A DNA stretch of 64,000 nt. Source: Rothia sp. (in: high G+C Gram-positive bacteria). Lineage in GTDB: Bacteria > Actinomycetota > Actinomycetes > Actinomycetales > Micrococcaceae. Shown piece by piece: positions 44,228-53,032 of this stretch. The first letter of the stretch is position 1, and each line of letters begins with the position of its first letter. The notes below the pieces were generated by a model. That model worked only from the letters and a program-made list of their open reading frames with translations. It made no database searches and was not told the origin of the DNA. The stretch covers positions 186,001-250,000 of the forward strand of contig NZ_JAUNVZ010000002.1 in the NCBI RefSeq assembly GCF_030540545.1. Reading direction: 5' to 3'. Position numbers and translations under genes: made by a program.

Positions 44228-45586
44228 ATGGCCACCAAGACCACTTGGCGTGCAGGCACCCTCGCAGCCCTCGCCGTACCCGCAGTTGTTGGCGGAACCT
44301 TCACTGCTCCCGCAGCGCACGCATCCGTAGGTAGCGCAACCTATCAGAACTTCACCGCACCCAATGGCTACAGCAGCCAGTACCACGTTTACGCAAACGG
44401 TATTGACTGGTCCCGCCCGGTCGGTGTTGTCTTCTACTTCGACGGTGACTACTGGTCCAATGACCAGTCCAAGATTCACTCTCCGAATGAAGGCATGCTG
44501 CCTGCAATGGGTCGTATTGCCAATGCGCGCAATATGGTCTTTGTGCCCGTCATCTCCCCGGACAAGAACGCCGGTGGCGACGGTATTACCTGGTGGGAAG
44601 ATCTGGACGGCAATGGCGACTTCTTCCGCGCCTTCGCTCAGAACTTTATCCAGTCCTACGGTATTGACCCCTCCCAGGCATGGACCATGGGTTACTCCGG
44701 CGGCGCTGAGTTCATCGGCTTTGAGGTCAATGCAGACCGCCAGGGTACCTGGCGCAGCGGCGGCGGTTCCATTCTGGTGGCCGGCGGCGAAACCAACGGC
44801 CAGCAGACCGTAGCACCCCAGAACATCAAGCAGGCTCCCATGTACTGGTGGGTCGGTGATAAGGACGTTTCCGGCACCAACCCGCCCACCTGGAGTGCAC
44901 GCGCAGCCAGCGAAAGCGGTCAGCGTCAGTATGCAGCGGCGGGCTTCAACACCCAGCTCAAGCTCATCCCCGGCCTGTCTCACGCAGACTACGATCTGCC
45001 CCATATCCTCGCCCAGTCCCTGGATACTGCCGGTAAGCGCTTCGCAGCAGGCTACAGCGATGTTGCGGGCAACGCCTTCTACTCCGAGATCAGCTGGAAC
45101 TCCGATAAGCGCGTGATGACCGGTTTCGCCGATCGCACCTTCCGTCCCCTGGCGAATGTGAACCGTGCGCAGGTTGCATCCTACCTCTACCGTATGGCCG
45201 GTTCTCCCGCTGTCTCCCTGCCGGCGACCTCCCCCTTCTCGGATGTGCCCACCACCCACCCGGCGTACAAGGAAATCGTGTGGATGCACCAGCAGGGTAT
45301 TACCACCGGCTGGTCCGACGGTACCTTCCGTCCGCACGAGGGTATTAGCCGCGAAGCAATGGCAGCGTTCTTCTACCGCTTTGCCGGCTCGCCCGCACAT
45401 GCCGCAAGCCAGCACTTTAGCGACGTGAACGCATCCAACCCCTTCTACAAGGAAATCTCCTGGTTCGCTCAGCAGGGTATTACCACCGGTTGGGCTGATG
45501 GCACTTTCCGCCCCGGCGAGACCACCCACCGTGATGCCATGGCAGCATTCCTTTACCGTTTCAACACGGTTCAGGGTCTGCTCTAA
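44228..45586 (+). CDS. Secreted esterase-like hydrolase with three SLH repeats
   Basis: A 452-residue protein with a signal peptide (cleavage near AAHA, residue 32). Residues 40-265 resemble an alpha/beta hydrolase: GYSGGAE carries the nucleophile Ser157 in GxSxG, WWVGDKD suggests Asp211 and GLSHADY His252. Three SLH repeats follow at about 277-324, 337-386 and 397-446, nearly the same as those of the protein at 10672; the first is degenerate. A surface-attached esterase is inferred; the substrate is unknown. CACCTCC and weak A-rich stretches precede the ATG; no strong ribosome site. Confidence 0.8.
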   Translation: MATKTTWRAGTLAALAVPAVVGGTFTAPAAHASVGSATYQNFTAPNGYSSQYHVYANGIDWSRPVGVVFYFDGDYWSNDQSKIHSPNEGMLPAMGRIANARNMVFVPVISPDKNAGGDGITWWEDLDGNGDFFRAFAQNFIQSYGIDPSQAWTMGYSGGAEFIGFEVNADRQGTWRSGGGSILVAGGETNGQQTVAPQNIKQAPMYWWVGDKDVSGTNPPTWSARAASESGQRQYAAAGFNTQLKLIPGLSHADYDLPHILAQSLDTAGKRFAAGYSDVAGNAFYSEISWNSDKRVMTGFADRTFRPLANVNRAQVASYLYRMAGSPAVSLPATSPFSDVPTTHPAYKEIVWMHQQGITTGWSDGTFRPHEGISREAMAAFFYRFAGSPAHAASQHFSDVNASNPFYKEISWFAQQGITTGWADGTFRPGETTHRDAMAAFLYRFNTVQGLL

Positions 45587-45806
45587 TCTTCTGTACACAC
45601 AGAATGAAGGTAGCGGATGCCCTGAGCGCACCGCTGCCTTTGCGTGGGGCTTGGGATTCGCCGACGCATCCGGCGGGTACCTGCCTCGGTATTCTTGCGC
45701 ACTATTCTTACACCTGGGCACAGGATACGGCTATGACCGGTGCCCGCGGGCGCAGAATACCCCTATAGGCTTGGATTATTCCAAGAACCAATGATGTGAA
45801 CGATGA

Positions 45807-45834
45807 TGCCCCGGCAGGTTTTCCTGCCGGGGCA
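45807..45834. terminator. Hairpin between esterase-SLH gene and pspA
   Basis: TGCCCCGGCAGG (45807-45818) pairs perfectly with 45823-45834 around a TTTT loop. It separates convergent genes but lacks a strong T-run. Confidence 0.65.
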
Positions 45835-45865
45835 TTATCCTATGCGCTATACAATGCGCGGGAGA

Positions 45866-46582
45866 TTAGGAGTTCTGAGCCTTCAGAGCTGCCAGACGGG
45901 CATCCAGCTCGCTCTGGCGACCCAGCTCTTCCAGATCGTTGAACTGAGCGTCGATAGAAGAAGCAGCCAGCTCCTGCTGACCCATTACGCGAGCCTCCTC
46001 GCGGCGAACCTTCTCTTCGAAGCGAGCAACTTCGCTGGTGGGATCCATAACGTCGAATGCCTTCAGAGCATCCGCTACCTGAGCCTGAGCCTGAACGGTC
46101 TTCTGGCGAGCGTTGAGCTCATCGCGCTTGGTCTTGAGTTCATCAAGCTTAGCGTGCATCTTGGACAGACCGTCCTTGAGCTGAGCCACGACCTGAGTCT
46201 GAGCGGCAATCTGGGGCTCAGCTGCCTTGGCTTCCTTCTCGGACTGCATCTGCTTGCCAAGGGCGATCTTTGCCAGGTTGTCGAACTTATCGGCGTTGGC
46301 AATGTCACCAGCTGCGCGGAACTCATCTGCCTTATTGGAGGCAGCCAGGGCCTTGGTGCCCCATTCAGCTGCTTCCTTGACGTCTTCGGCGTGGTCCTGC
46401 TCGAGCAGGCGCAGGTTGCCGATGGTCTGGGCGATTGCTGCCTCAGCTTCGCGAATATTGTCGGTGTAGTCGCGAACCATCTGGTCGAGCATCTTCTGGG
46501 GGTCTTCAGCGGCGTCCAGCAGAGCGTTGATATTTGCCTTTGCCAGCTGGGCGATACGACCGAAAATAGACTGCTTAGCCAT
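45866..46582 (-). CDS. pspA: PspA/IM30 (Vipp1) family protein
   Basis: A 238-residue, almost wholly alpha-helical coiled-coil protein. IFGRIAQLAKANINALLDAA, then DPQKMLDQMVRDY, is the conserved amphipathic N-terminal region of PspA/Vipp1, which coats stressed membranes and forms ESCRT-III-like polymers. GAAAGG precedes the ATG. It lies 180 nt downstream of a TPM-domain gene on the same strand, a common pairing. Regulation by pspA partners such as ClgR is not visible here. Confidence 0.88.
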   Translation of the reverse strand: MAKQSIFGRIAQLAKANINALLDAAEDPQKMLDQMVRDYTDNIREAEAAIAQTIGNLRLLEQDHAEDVKEAAEWGTKALAASNKADEFRAAGDIANADKFDNLAKIALGKQMQSEKEAKAAEPQIAAQTQVVAQLKDGLSKMHAKLDELKTKRDELNARQKTVQAQAQVADALKAFDVMDPTSEVARFEEKVRREEARVMGQQELAASSIDAQFNDLEELGRQSELDARLAALKAQNS

Positions 46583-46762
46583 TGTTATACCTTTCTTCAG
46601 AGCCGAGAGCGAACCCTGATGTTCGCGCCGTACGCTCTATACCTTTAGTATCTGATAGTTAGCTGCGTATTTGCTGGGAGCAATACGCCGCTTCGTTGTG
46701 AAAATAATATATGACCGGCTTCTGACACTCTAGAGGAAAAACGCAATACTTGCCGAAAAAAT

Positions 46763-48850
46763 TTAGAAGGAGCCGCCGTCGCCGGAACCGCCGGAGTCAC
46801 CACCCCAGCCGCCGCCTCCGCCCCAATCGGAGCCCGAGGAGCTCCAGATTGAATCCGAGGAACTCCAACCGGAGGAGCCGGAGTGACTCGAACCCCAGGC
46901 GCTAGAGGAAGAACCCCAGTTGAGTAGAGTACCCAGCAGCATACCCTTGGCGAAATTATCCCCGCCAAAGAAATCGCTACCGCCGGAATTATTCGAGTGC
47001 TGCTGATAGTAGCCGGTGACATCATCCGAGGCGGAATTCTGAGCCTCAATCGCCATATTAATCGCGCGCTCAGCCGATTGGTGAGCGCCCAGAGGATTAG
47101 AGCTCACCTGACGCTGAGCACTGGCAAGATGCTGCTCCGCCTCGGAAAGAGCCGTGCGGGCACGAGCACCCACCGAACCGCGACGATTATTAATAAAAGT
47201 GCGGGCACTTTCCACCTGAATACGCGCCTGCTGCAGCACCTTATCAACATCTGCAGCCGCGGCGCGCTCGCGATCCTGCTGGCTACGCTGAGCAGCCAGG
47301 GACTCATTCAAATCCTCGCTGAGCTTAGACAGCTGTGCAATCAGAGTCACCGGGTCATTGGGGCGCTGAGACGCCTGCTGCTGAATCTGATCCACCACAG
47401 CACCCATACCGGCAGCACGCGCCGCCAGCTGACGATCCGTATCTCCCAGCGCCTGAGCCTGAGCAATATCGCGGCGCAGAGCCAGCACAGCGGTCTCCAG
47501 ATTCTGCTGTGCCTCTTCCTGAGTGCGTGCAAAATCAATCAGGCTCTGTGAGAGAGAACGTACCTGCTGAGCGGCCTCTTCAGCCGTACGCAAATGAGTC
47601 ACAGCCTCCGAACGAGAGACGGGCAGCAGGCTACGCGCCGTCTTAATCTCCTCACCGGTTAGGGAGTAGTTGGAATCCAGCAGTTCGGGGGTATGAGCCA
47701 CCGGAGCCAGCGCCGAGGAAGTGTAGAGGGAACCCAGCTGCTGGTACTGGCTCTTGGCATTGTGAATCAGCGTAGTGAGTTCCGGCAGCTGGGATTCCAG
47801 ACGATCCAGTAGAGCCGGGGCGTCCTGCTCCAGATTGCGCAGAACACCCAGCTTCTGATCCTGCTCAGCAGAGATCTCAGCGATCTTCTGAGAGTTTTCA
47901 ATAATCTCGGTGTACCATGCGCGCTGCTCTGCCTCGGTATCGGGCACATCATCCTCGAGCAGACGCTGACGGTGGAAGGAGGCGTTCATCAGCTCCTGGG
48001 CACGCTGCAGCTGAGCGGAGAACTCGGCAACCGCCGCATCCCCGTACATGGCGCGCGCAAATTCCAGCTCCTGCTGGGCGCGCAGCATAGTATTATCTGC
48101 AGTGACCAGAGCTGAACCCGCCTGGGTCTTCAGCTGAGTAATGGACACCTGAGGCACACTGTAGCCGGGGTTGGCGTAGCCGTAGCGGTTATAGGGGGCA
48201 TTGTGCTGCTTATCCTTGCGGCGGCGAGTGTATAGGTAGTAGCCCGCACCGCCGGCAACACCCAGGGCACCAACCGCCAGAGCACCGGCAACAACACCGG
48301 AGGAGCTGGTCTTCAGGGAACCGTTCTTTGCCGAACGTACCCCGTCAATAGCTGCCTTGACCGCGCCATCCCAATCATTGGAGGCGAGCTTGGGGCGAAT
48401 CTTTTCCTGGGTAATGGTCTGCACCTGAGAAGAGGACAGATGCTTGGAGCTCAGCGCGTAGAAATAGAATTGGCGGCTCTTGGAAGCAATAGCCAGCACC
48501 ACATCGGCAGAACCCCACCCGTTTTTCTTTGCCAGTTCCTTGGTCCACTCGGCGTTATTGGAGGGGGAGTCAAAGGTATCCACAATGACCACGTGCAGGT
48601 AGACGCCCTTGTCATTGGCAAGGGATGTGAGATCCGTGCGCAGGCTGGAAGCATTGGAGAGCACATTGCTCTGATCCACCAGGCTATTGCTAAATGCCGC
48701 CGGGGTTGCCGCATAGGCTGCGGGCATGCTCGAGGTGAAGGCAATGGGCGCTAGGCTCAAGCCCAGAGCGAGGCTACCGGCTCCAAGGGCACGCAGAGAG
48801 CGCGCGCGGTGGGGCACAATGGCGGAGAAAGAACGGCGTGGCTGGGACAT
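46763..48850 (-). CDS. TPM-domain membrane protein with coiled coils and Gly/Ser/Trp-rich tail
   Basis: A 695-residue protein with a signal peptide (to about residue 47, AAYA-AT). Residues 50-180 form a TPM domain (LVDQSNVLSN, HVVIVDTFDSP, DVVLAIASKSRQFYFY), found in proteins linked to photosystem repair and phosphatase activity. A membrane helix follows near 187-208 and then YTRRRKDK on the cytoplasmic side. Long coiled coils occupy 240-600. The last 60 residues are Gly/Ser/Trp-rich (SSSDSIWSSS, GGGGGWGG). GGAAAGG precedes the ATG. Probable membrane-stress partner of PspA by position. Confidence 0.8.
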   Translation of the reverse strand: MSQPRRSFSAIVPHRARSLRALGAGSLALGLSLAPIAFTSSMPAAYAATPAAFSNSLVDQSNVLSNASSLRTDLTSLANDKGVYLHVVIVDTFDSPSNNAEWTKELAKKNGWGSADVVLAIASKSRQFYFYALSSKHLSSSQVQTITQEKIRPKLASNDWDGAVKAAIDGVRSAKNGSLKTSSSGVVAGALAVGALGVAGGAGYYLYTRRRKDKQHNAPYNRYGYANPGYSVPQVSITQLKTQAGSALVTADNTMLRAQQELEFARAMYGDAAVAEFSAQLQRAQELMNASFHRQRLLEDDVPDTEAEQRAWYTEIIENSQKIAEISAEQDQKLGVLRNLEQDAPALLDRLESQLPELTTLIHNAKSQYQQLGSLYTSSALAPVAHTPELLDSNYSLTGEEIKTARSLLPVSRSEAVTHLRTAEEAAQQVRSLSQSLIDFARTQEEAQQNLETAVLALRRDIAQAQALGDTDRQLAARAAGMGAVVDQIQQQASQRPNDPVTLIAQLSKLSEDLNESLAAQRSQQDRERAAAADVDKVLQQARIQVESARTFINNRRGSVGARARTALSEAEQHLASAQRQVSSNPLGAHQSAERAINMAIEAQNSASDDVTGYYQQHSNNSGGSDFFGGDNFAKGMLLGTLLNWGSSSSAWGSSHSGSSGWSSSDSIWSSSGSDWGGGGGWGGDSGGSGDGGSF

Positions 48851-49029
48851 AGTGACCTTTCCGGTAAAGCCTAAAGCGGTGTGGTGGTGCCCGAGCGCGC
48901 GGCTATTTTCGAAGAACTCTCAGGAGAGCCTCGAGAGCACCGGGAGAGCAGCGGGCACAGAATACCTCCCTTTTATTGTACGTGCCACCCCCTGACAACC
49001 TAAGAGAAAACGAGACTATGACGGGATAT

Positions 49030-50301
49030 TTAGCTCAGAGTAGAGCCAATAAAAGACCCGCGTAGAGTCTGCGGCGCGGGTATAAAGGGAGGTAAGTCTT
49101 TGAGCCTGGAATGCACACGTAGGGTACAGGAGAGCTGCCGCTGGGTACGGGAATCTTGACGTAAATCCAGCCTCCAAGGCTCGGCGGCGTAGAGGCGATT
49201 GGGCATTGTATGAGCGCTATCAGAAAATTCGCTCTCGGGGGCTCGACTCTCCAAATCCTGATACTCGAACGCCCAATAGTGGGACAGAGTAGGATTATTG
49301 AGCTTGTCATAGGTGAGGATATCGGCGCTTAGAGCAGCTAGCGTCGCACATGCATCGCTTCGTATGTCATCCCAGGTGAGGGAAACACTGGCGATAATCG
49401 CGCTTTCAAGAGCGGCCGAATAGGCGTGGAAGTACTCAGCAGAATCGACAATATCCTGAGTTCTTAGATCAAGATTGTCCATAGTGGTGGAGCAGAGATT
49501 GTCCCAATCTATACACTCCACTTTCAGGACAGGTACAGAGAGATGAAGAGACGCGGGATGATCACGGGCGAGCCGAGCCCACGTCACCAGAGAATTTAGT
49601 CCCGCCTGGACTAGAGTATGTACACAAAAACGCAGATCCGGTTCAAACGAGTCCAACTGGCGCACAAGAGAGTCAAGAGCGCTATAGAGCGCGCGGGCTA
49701 CGCTAAAGGCACCGTGCCCATTCTCCGCCGGAGCTAAAGAATCCAGAGCCTGATCTACGTTTACCAGCAAATTATCCAGCGTGCGCAGTTGAGAATCCAC
49801 GCTGGATGGCAAGGGAGAGGCAATACCAAAACGATAGAAATCTGAGCTAATTTCAATACGCGAAGCATAGAGCAGCACCATTAAACAGCGCCCCAAAACC
49901 AGCTGGGCAAGCTCTTCTTTCAGCCGCTGCTCCTCAGCCGTGAGGAGAGAAAAATAAGTGGTTCGGGCAGAATCAAGCAGGGGAATCAGCAGAGCGTGCA
50001 CATCCTGAGGAACCCCCTTAAACGGCGAGCGGGCGGCACCCAAACGGTGCGCCCCGGTACGCCAAAGGAGCACTAGCTCGCAGGCGCGTTGAGCCATATC
50101 AAGATAGCGTGCGCAGACCTCACGCTGCTCATCCTCTGCGGCACTCCACCAATTGATTAGCCCCGGCTCTAAGGCACGCTCAGAAACTTTACTCGGCACC
50201 ATATCAATCACAAGAGCATCGCCCTCGCACTCCCAACGCGCACCGAAAGAAGCGGGGGAGAAGGGCGACGAGAAGAAGGAACGGGGAGAAAAGGACGCCA
50301 T
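49030..50301 (-). CDS. Unknown protein, 423 residues
   Basis: No signal peptide and no membrane helix. The protein is mixed but largely helical, rich in Leu, Ser and Ala, with many Trp and Tyr in the C-terminal quarter. Nothing in it was recognised. TACACT on the minus strand (50313-50308) ends six nt before the ATG at 50301, which chooses this start over a GTG at 50322. It lies directly upstream of the TPM gene on the same strand with a 179-nt gap, so any shared role in envelope stress is only positional. Confidence 0.65.
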   Translation of the reverse strand: MASFSPRSFFSSPFSPASFGARWECEGDALVIDMVPSKVSERALEPGLINWWSAAEDEQREVCARYLDMAQRACELVLLWRTGAHRLGAARSPFKGVPQDVHALLIPLLDSARTTYFSLLTAEEQRLKEELAQLVLGRCLMVLLYASRIEISSDFYRFGIASPLPSSVDSQLRTLDNLLVNVDQALDSLAPAENGHGAFSVARALYSALDSLVRQLDSFEPDLRFCVHTLVQAGLNSLVTWARLARDHPASLHLSVPVLKVECIDWDNLCSTTMDNLDLRTQDIVDSAEYFHAYSAALESAIIASVSLTWDDIRSDACATLAALSADILTYDKLNNPTLSHYWAFEYQDLESRAPESEFSDSAHTMPNRLYAAEPWRLDLRQDSRTQRQLSCTLRVHSRLKDLPPFIPAPQTLRGSFIGSTLS

Positions 50302-50307
50302 ATATTC

Positions 50308-50313
50308 AGTGTA
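50308..50313 (-). promoter_or_regulatory. -10 box TACACT, leaderless start at 50301
   Basis: Minus-strand TACACT six nt ahead of the ATG. Confidence 0.55.
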
Positions 50314-50477
50314 TAGATTCACGCTCTTGCAGGAAACACTCAGGAAATTTTGGGTAAACTCCCCGGCGCAATCTGTACTAAAGAGGGTATAAAGCTACCA
50401 AAGATTGCGTAAAGTAGTAGGGTAAAGAACTACCCGTAGCAATATCACCGATAGAGCCTCGTGCACGAAGGAGAATC

Positions 50478-51779
50478 ATGAGCCAGCCCAATTGGTCCAA
50501 TCAGCAGTCCAACCCCAATATTATTTCTGGACAATCCTCCCAGCCCTACCCCGGTCAGAACGTACCCAGCCAGAGCGCCCCCGGATATCAGCAGCAGGCA
50601 CGCCCCGGTTACGGCCCCCAGCCCGGCTTTAACGGCCCCCGCCCGATGGCTCCCGTACAGCCTGCACCCCAGAAGAAGTACGGCGCGGGCATTGTCGCCA
50701 CCAGTGCCCTGCTAGCCGCCCTGGTCGGCGCCGGTGTTGGCGCAGGAACCGGTGCGCTAGTCGGCCACGGTACCCCCAACTCCTCGGCAAGCAGCGTGGC
50801 TGTATCTAATAATTCCAACCTGCCCACCTCCCAGAACCCCACTCAGATTACTGAAACCTCTAAGAAAGCTTTGCAGTCGACCGTGACCGTATATGGTGCC
50901 AATAATTCTGCGAGCACCGTAGGCCGAGGTACCGGCTCCATTATGGATAAAGAAGGCCATATTATGACCAATGCTCACGTGGTTTCCGGCTCCTCGAAAG
51001 AGAGCAACCTCGATATTTTCGAGGTTCGTTTTACCGACGGTACCGTGCGCAGCGCTAAGCTGGTTGGTAAAGATTTGACCGCAGATATCGCCGTAGTCAA
51101 GGTAGACACCACCGGTTTGGACCTTACGCCCATGCCTTTTGGCGATTCCTCGAAAACTGTTACCGGTGATGAAGTTCTGACCCTGGGATCACCCCTGGGC
51201 CTGGAAAATACCGTGACCACCGGTATTATCTCCAATACCTGGCGTCTGGGTAAGCCTATGGACGGCAAGAGCTATATCCCCATGCTGCAGACCGACTCCG
51301 CTCTGAGCCACGGTAACTCCGGCGGCCCGCTGGTCAATATTAAGGGCGAGCAGATCGGCGTAAACGCCCAAATCGAAATTAATAACAACACCCAGGGACA
51401 GGCAGCGGGTATTAGCTACGCTATTCCCGGAAACTACGCCAAGCGTATTGCCGATGAGATTATTAAGAACGGCAAGGCAAGCCACGGTAAGCTGGGCGCT
51501 AGCGTTGAGGATGCTAACGCACAGACTGAAAGCGGTACCGCAAAGATCATCAAGGGCGGAGCGAAGCTGGGCAGCATCTCTAGCGGATCCCCGGCAGCAA
51601 ATGCCGGCTTGAAGGACGGCGACGTGGTCGTTGAGGTAGACGGTCACCGCATTGATAGTGCTGAATACCTCAACGCGGCAGTACGTGCCTCCGCTCCGAA
51701 TCAGCAGATGAAGTTTAAGATCCGCAATGGTAATGAGGTCAAGGAAGTTACCGTGACCATGGGTACCGCCGACTCCTAA
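50478..51779 (+). CDS. htrA: HtrA/DegP-type trypsin-like serine protease with PDZ domain
   Basis: A 433-residue membrane-anchored protease for misfolded envelope proteins. A Pro/Gln-rich cytoplasmic N-terminus (1-66) precedes one membrane helix (about 69-95). The protease domain has MTNAHVV (His167), TADIAVVKVD (Asp203) and SHGNSGGPLV (Ser281), the full triad. A PDZ domain occupies about 335-425 (SGSPAANAGLKDGDVVVEVD). AAGGAGA precedes the ATG. It is divergent from the unknown gene at 50301. Confidence 0.92.
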   Translation: MSQPNWSNQQSNPNIISGQSSQPYPGQNVPSQSAPGYQQQARPGYGPQPGFNGPRPMAPVQPAPQKKYGAGIVATSALLAALVGAGVGAGTGALVGHGTPNSSASSVAVSNNSNLPTSQNPTQITETSKKALQSTVTVYGANNSASTVGRGTGSIMDKEGHIMTNAHVVSGSSKESNLDIFEVRFTDGTVRSAKLVGKDLTADIAVVKVDTTGLDLTPMPFGDSSKTVTGDEVLTLGSPLGLENTVTTGIISNTWRLGKPMDGKSYIPMLQTDSALSHGNSGGPLVNIKGEQIGVNAQIEINNNTQGQAAGISYAIPGNYAKRIADEIIKNGKASHGKLGASVEDANAQTESGTAKIIKGGAKLGSISSGSPAANAGLKDGDVVVEVDGHRIDSAEYLNAAVRASAPNQQMKFKIRNGNEVKEVTVTMGTADS

Positions 51780-51816
51780 AAACCAGCCGAGAGGTATACA
51801 CCCTCAATAACGCACA

Positions 51817-51852
51817 GGGGGCTGAGTAAGATTCATATCTTACTCAGCCCCC
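51817..51852. terminator. Bidirectional terminator between htrA and the glycosylase gene
   Basis: A perfect 16-bp inverted repeat (51817-51832 with 51837-51852), TCAT loop, and T-rich flank. Confidence 0.87.
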
Positions 51853-51881
51853 CTTCCTTTCACGCTATATCCAGCCAGAGA

Positions 51882-52496
51882 CTAGGCTAAAACCTGTGCC
51901 ACGCGCTCGCGCAGAGCCGGAATAACCTGTTCCTCAAACCAGGGGTTCGCCTTCTGCCAACGGAAATTCAGGGGAGAAGGATGCACCAGCGGCATAAACT
52001 CCGGGCCGTAGTCCGCAAAAGCACGCACCGTCTCGGTCAGATTCTTCTGAGCGCTCTTGCCTAAATAATGCTTCTGAGCGTACTGACCAATCAGAAGAGT
52101 CAGCTGAACATTGGGCATCTGCTCCAGAATGCGCGGGTGCCAGGTTGGCGCGAAATCCTTACGCGGAGGCTTATCCCCACTCTTGCCCTTACCCGGGAAA
52201 TAGAAATCCATCGGCAGCAGAGCAACCTGAGCCGGATCGTAAAAAACACTCTCCTCAATACCTAACCAAGAACGCAGATTCTTGCCGCTGGCATCATTCC
52301 ACGCCACCTGAGACTCTTGCGCTTTAATACCCGGTGCCTGACCAATAATCACCAGCGTGGCGGTGGGAGAGGCGGTATAAATAGGCTCCCAACCCTGCGC
52401 GGTGAACTGCACATTGGCGGGGTCAGCCTTAACCTCGGACCAGAAGGGCGGGGTAGGCAGCTCAGTGACCGTGGGCGGAACAAAGAGAGAAGCCAC
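51882..52496 (-). CDS. Uracil-DNA glycosylase superfamily protein
   Basis: A 204-residue protein of the UDG fold. VIIGQAPGIKAQESQVAWND contains the water-activating loop region and VHPSPLNFRW the HPSP motif of the minor-groove loop. It belongs to the small UDG-like group rather than family 1 Ung, because the GQDPYH motif is replaced by GQAPG. It may remove uracil or another damaged base. The GTG start overlaps the trmL stop (TAGTG), so the two are coupled. Confidence 0.82.
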   Translation of the reverse strand: MASLFVPPTVTELPTPPFWSEVKADPANVQFTAQGWEPIYTASPTATLVIIGQAPGIKAQESQVAWNDASGKNLRSWLGIEESVFYDPAQVALLPMDFYFPGKGKSGDKPPRKDFAPTWHPRILEQMPNVQLTLLIGQYAQKHYLGKSAQKNLTETVRAFADYGPEFMPLVHPSPLNFRWQKANPWFEEQVIPALRERVAQVLA

Positions 52497-52963
52497 TAGA
52501 TGGCGCCTCCCTCAAAACTGTTCTGACGCCACGCCTCATAGGTGGCAAGAGCGGCAGCATTGGCAAGATTCAGAGAGCGGCGGCCCGGCGCCATGGGAAT
52601 CTTTACACGCTGGGTAATATGGGGATCGTTCTGAACATCCTGCGGCAGCCCCACCGACTCGGGACCGAACATGAGCACATCCCCGGGACGATATTGGATA
52701 TCCGCATAGGAGGTCTTAGCCGTGGTAGTAAAAGCGAACACGCGGGCAGGCGCCAGAGCCTCCCAAGCATCCTCTAGAGTCTTATGAACCGTGACCACCG
52801 CCAGGTCATGGTAATCCAAACCCGCACGGCGCAGATGAGCATTCTCAAAATTAAAACCCAGGGGCTCCACCAGGTGCAGCTCGGCACCGGTCACAGCAGC
52901 CAAACGGATAGCATTACCGGTATTGCCCGGAATTTCAGGGGTATAGAACAAAATTTTAAACAC
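52496..52963 (-). CDS. trmL: tRNA (cytidine/uridine-2'-O)-methyltransferase TrmL
   Basis: A 155-residue SPOUT methyltransferase that modifies the wobble base of certain leucine tRNAs. FKILFYTPEIPGNTGNAIRL is the N-terminal signature, and MFGPESVGLP and MAPGRRSLNLANAAA the knot region that binds S-adenosylmethionine. The GTG at 52963 is chosen because TACACT ends six nt upstream and the FKILFY start aligns with the family; 13 extra residues from 53002 would lie within the promoter. Confidence 0.9.
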   Translation of the reverse strand: MFKILFYTPEIPGNTGNAIRLAAVTGAELHLVEPLGFNFENAHLRRAGLDYHDLAVVTVHKTLEDAWEALAPARVFAFTTTAKTSYADIQYRPGDVLMFGPESVGLPQDVQNDPHITQRVKIPMAPGRRSLNLANAAALATYEAWRQNSFEGGAI

Positions 52964-52969
52964 CCCTTC

Positions 52970-52975
52970 AGTGTA
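52970..52975 (-). promoter_or_regulatory. -10 box TACACT of trmL, leaderless GTG
   Basis: Minus-strand TACACT (52975-52970), six nt, then GTG. Confidence 0.6.
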
Positions 52976-53020
52976 CTCCCTGAGCTTCTGCGCTCGCGGC
53001 ATAGAGCTTAAAGAGCGCGA

Positions 53021-53026
53021 TACAAT
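53021..53026 (+). promoter_or_regulatory. -10 box TACAAT of the cysteine desulfurase gene, leaderless
   Basis: TACAAT ends six nt before the ATG at 53033. It is divergent from the trmL promoter with 45 nt between boxes. Confidence 0.6.
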
Positions 53027-53032
53027 GAAGCT

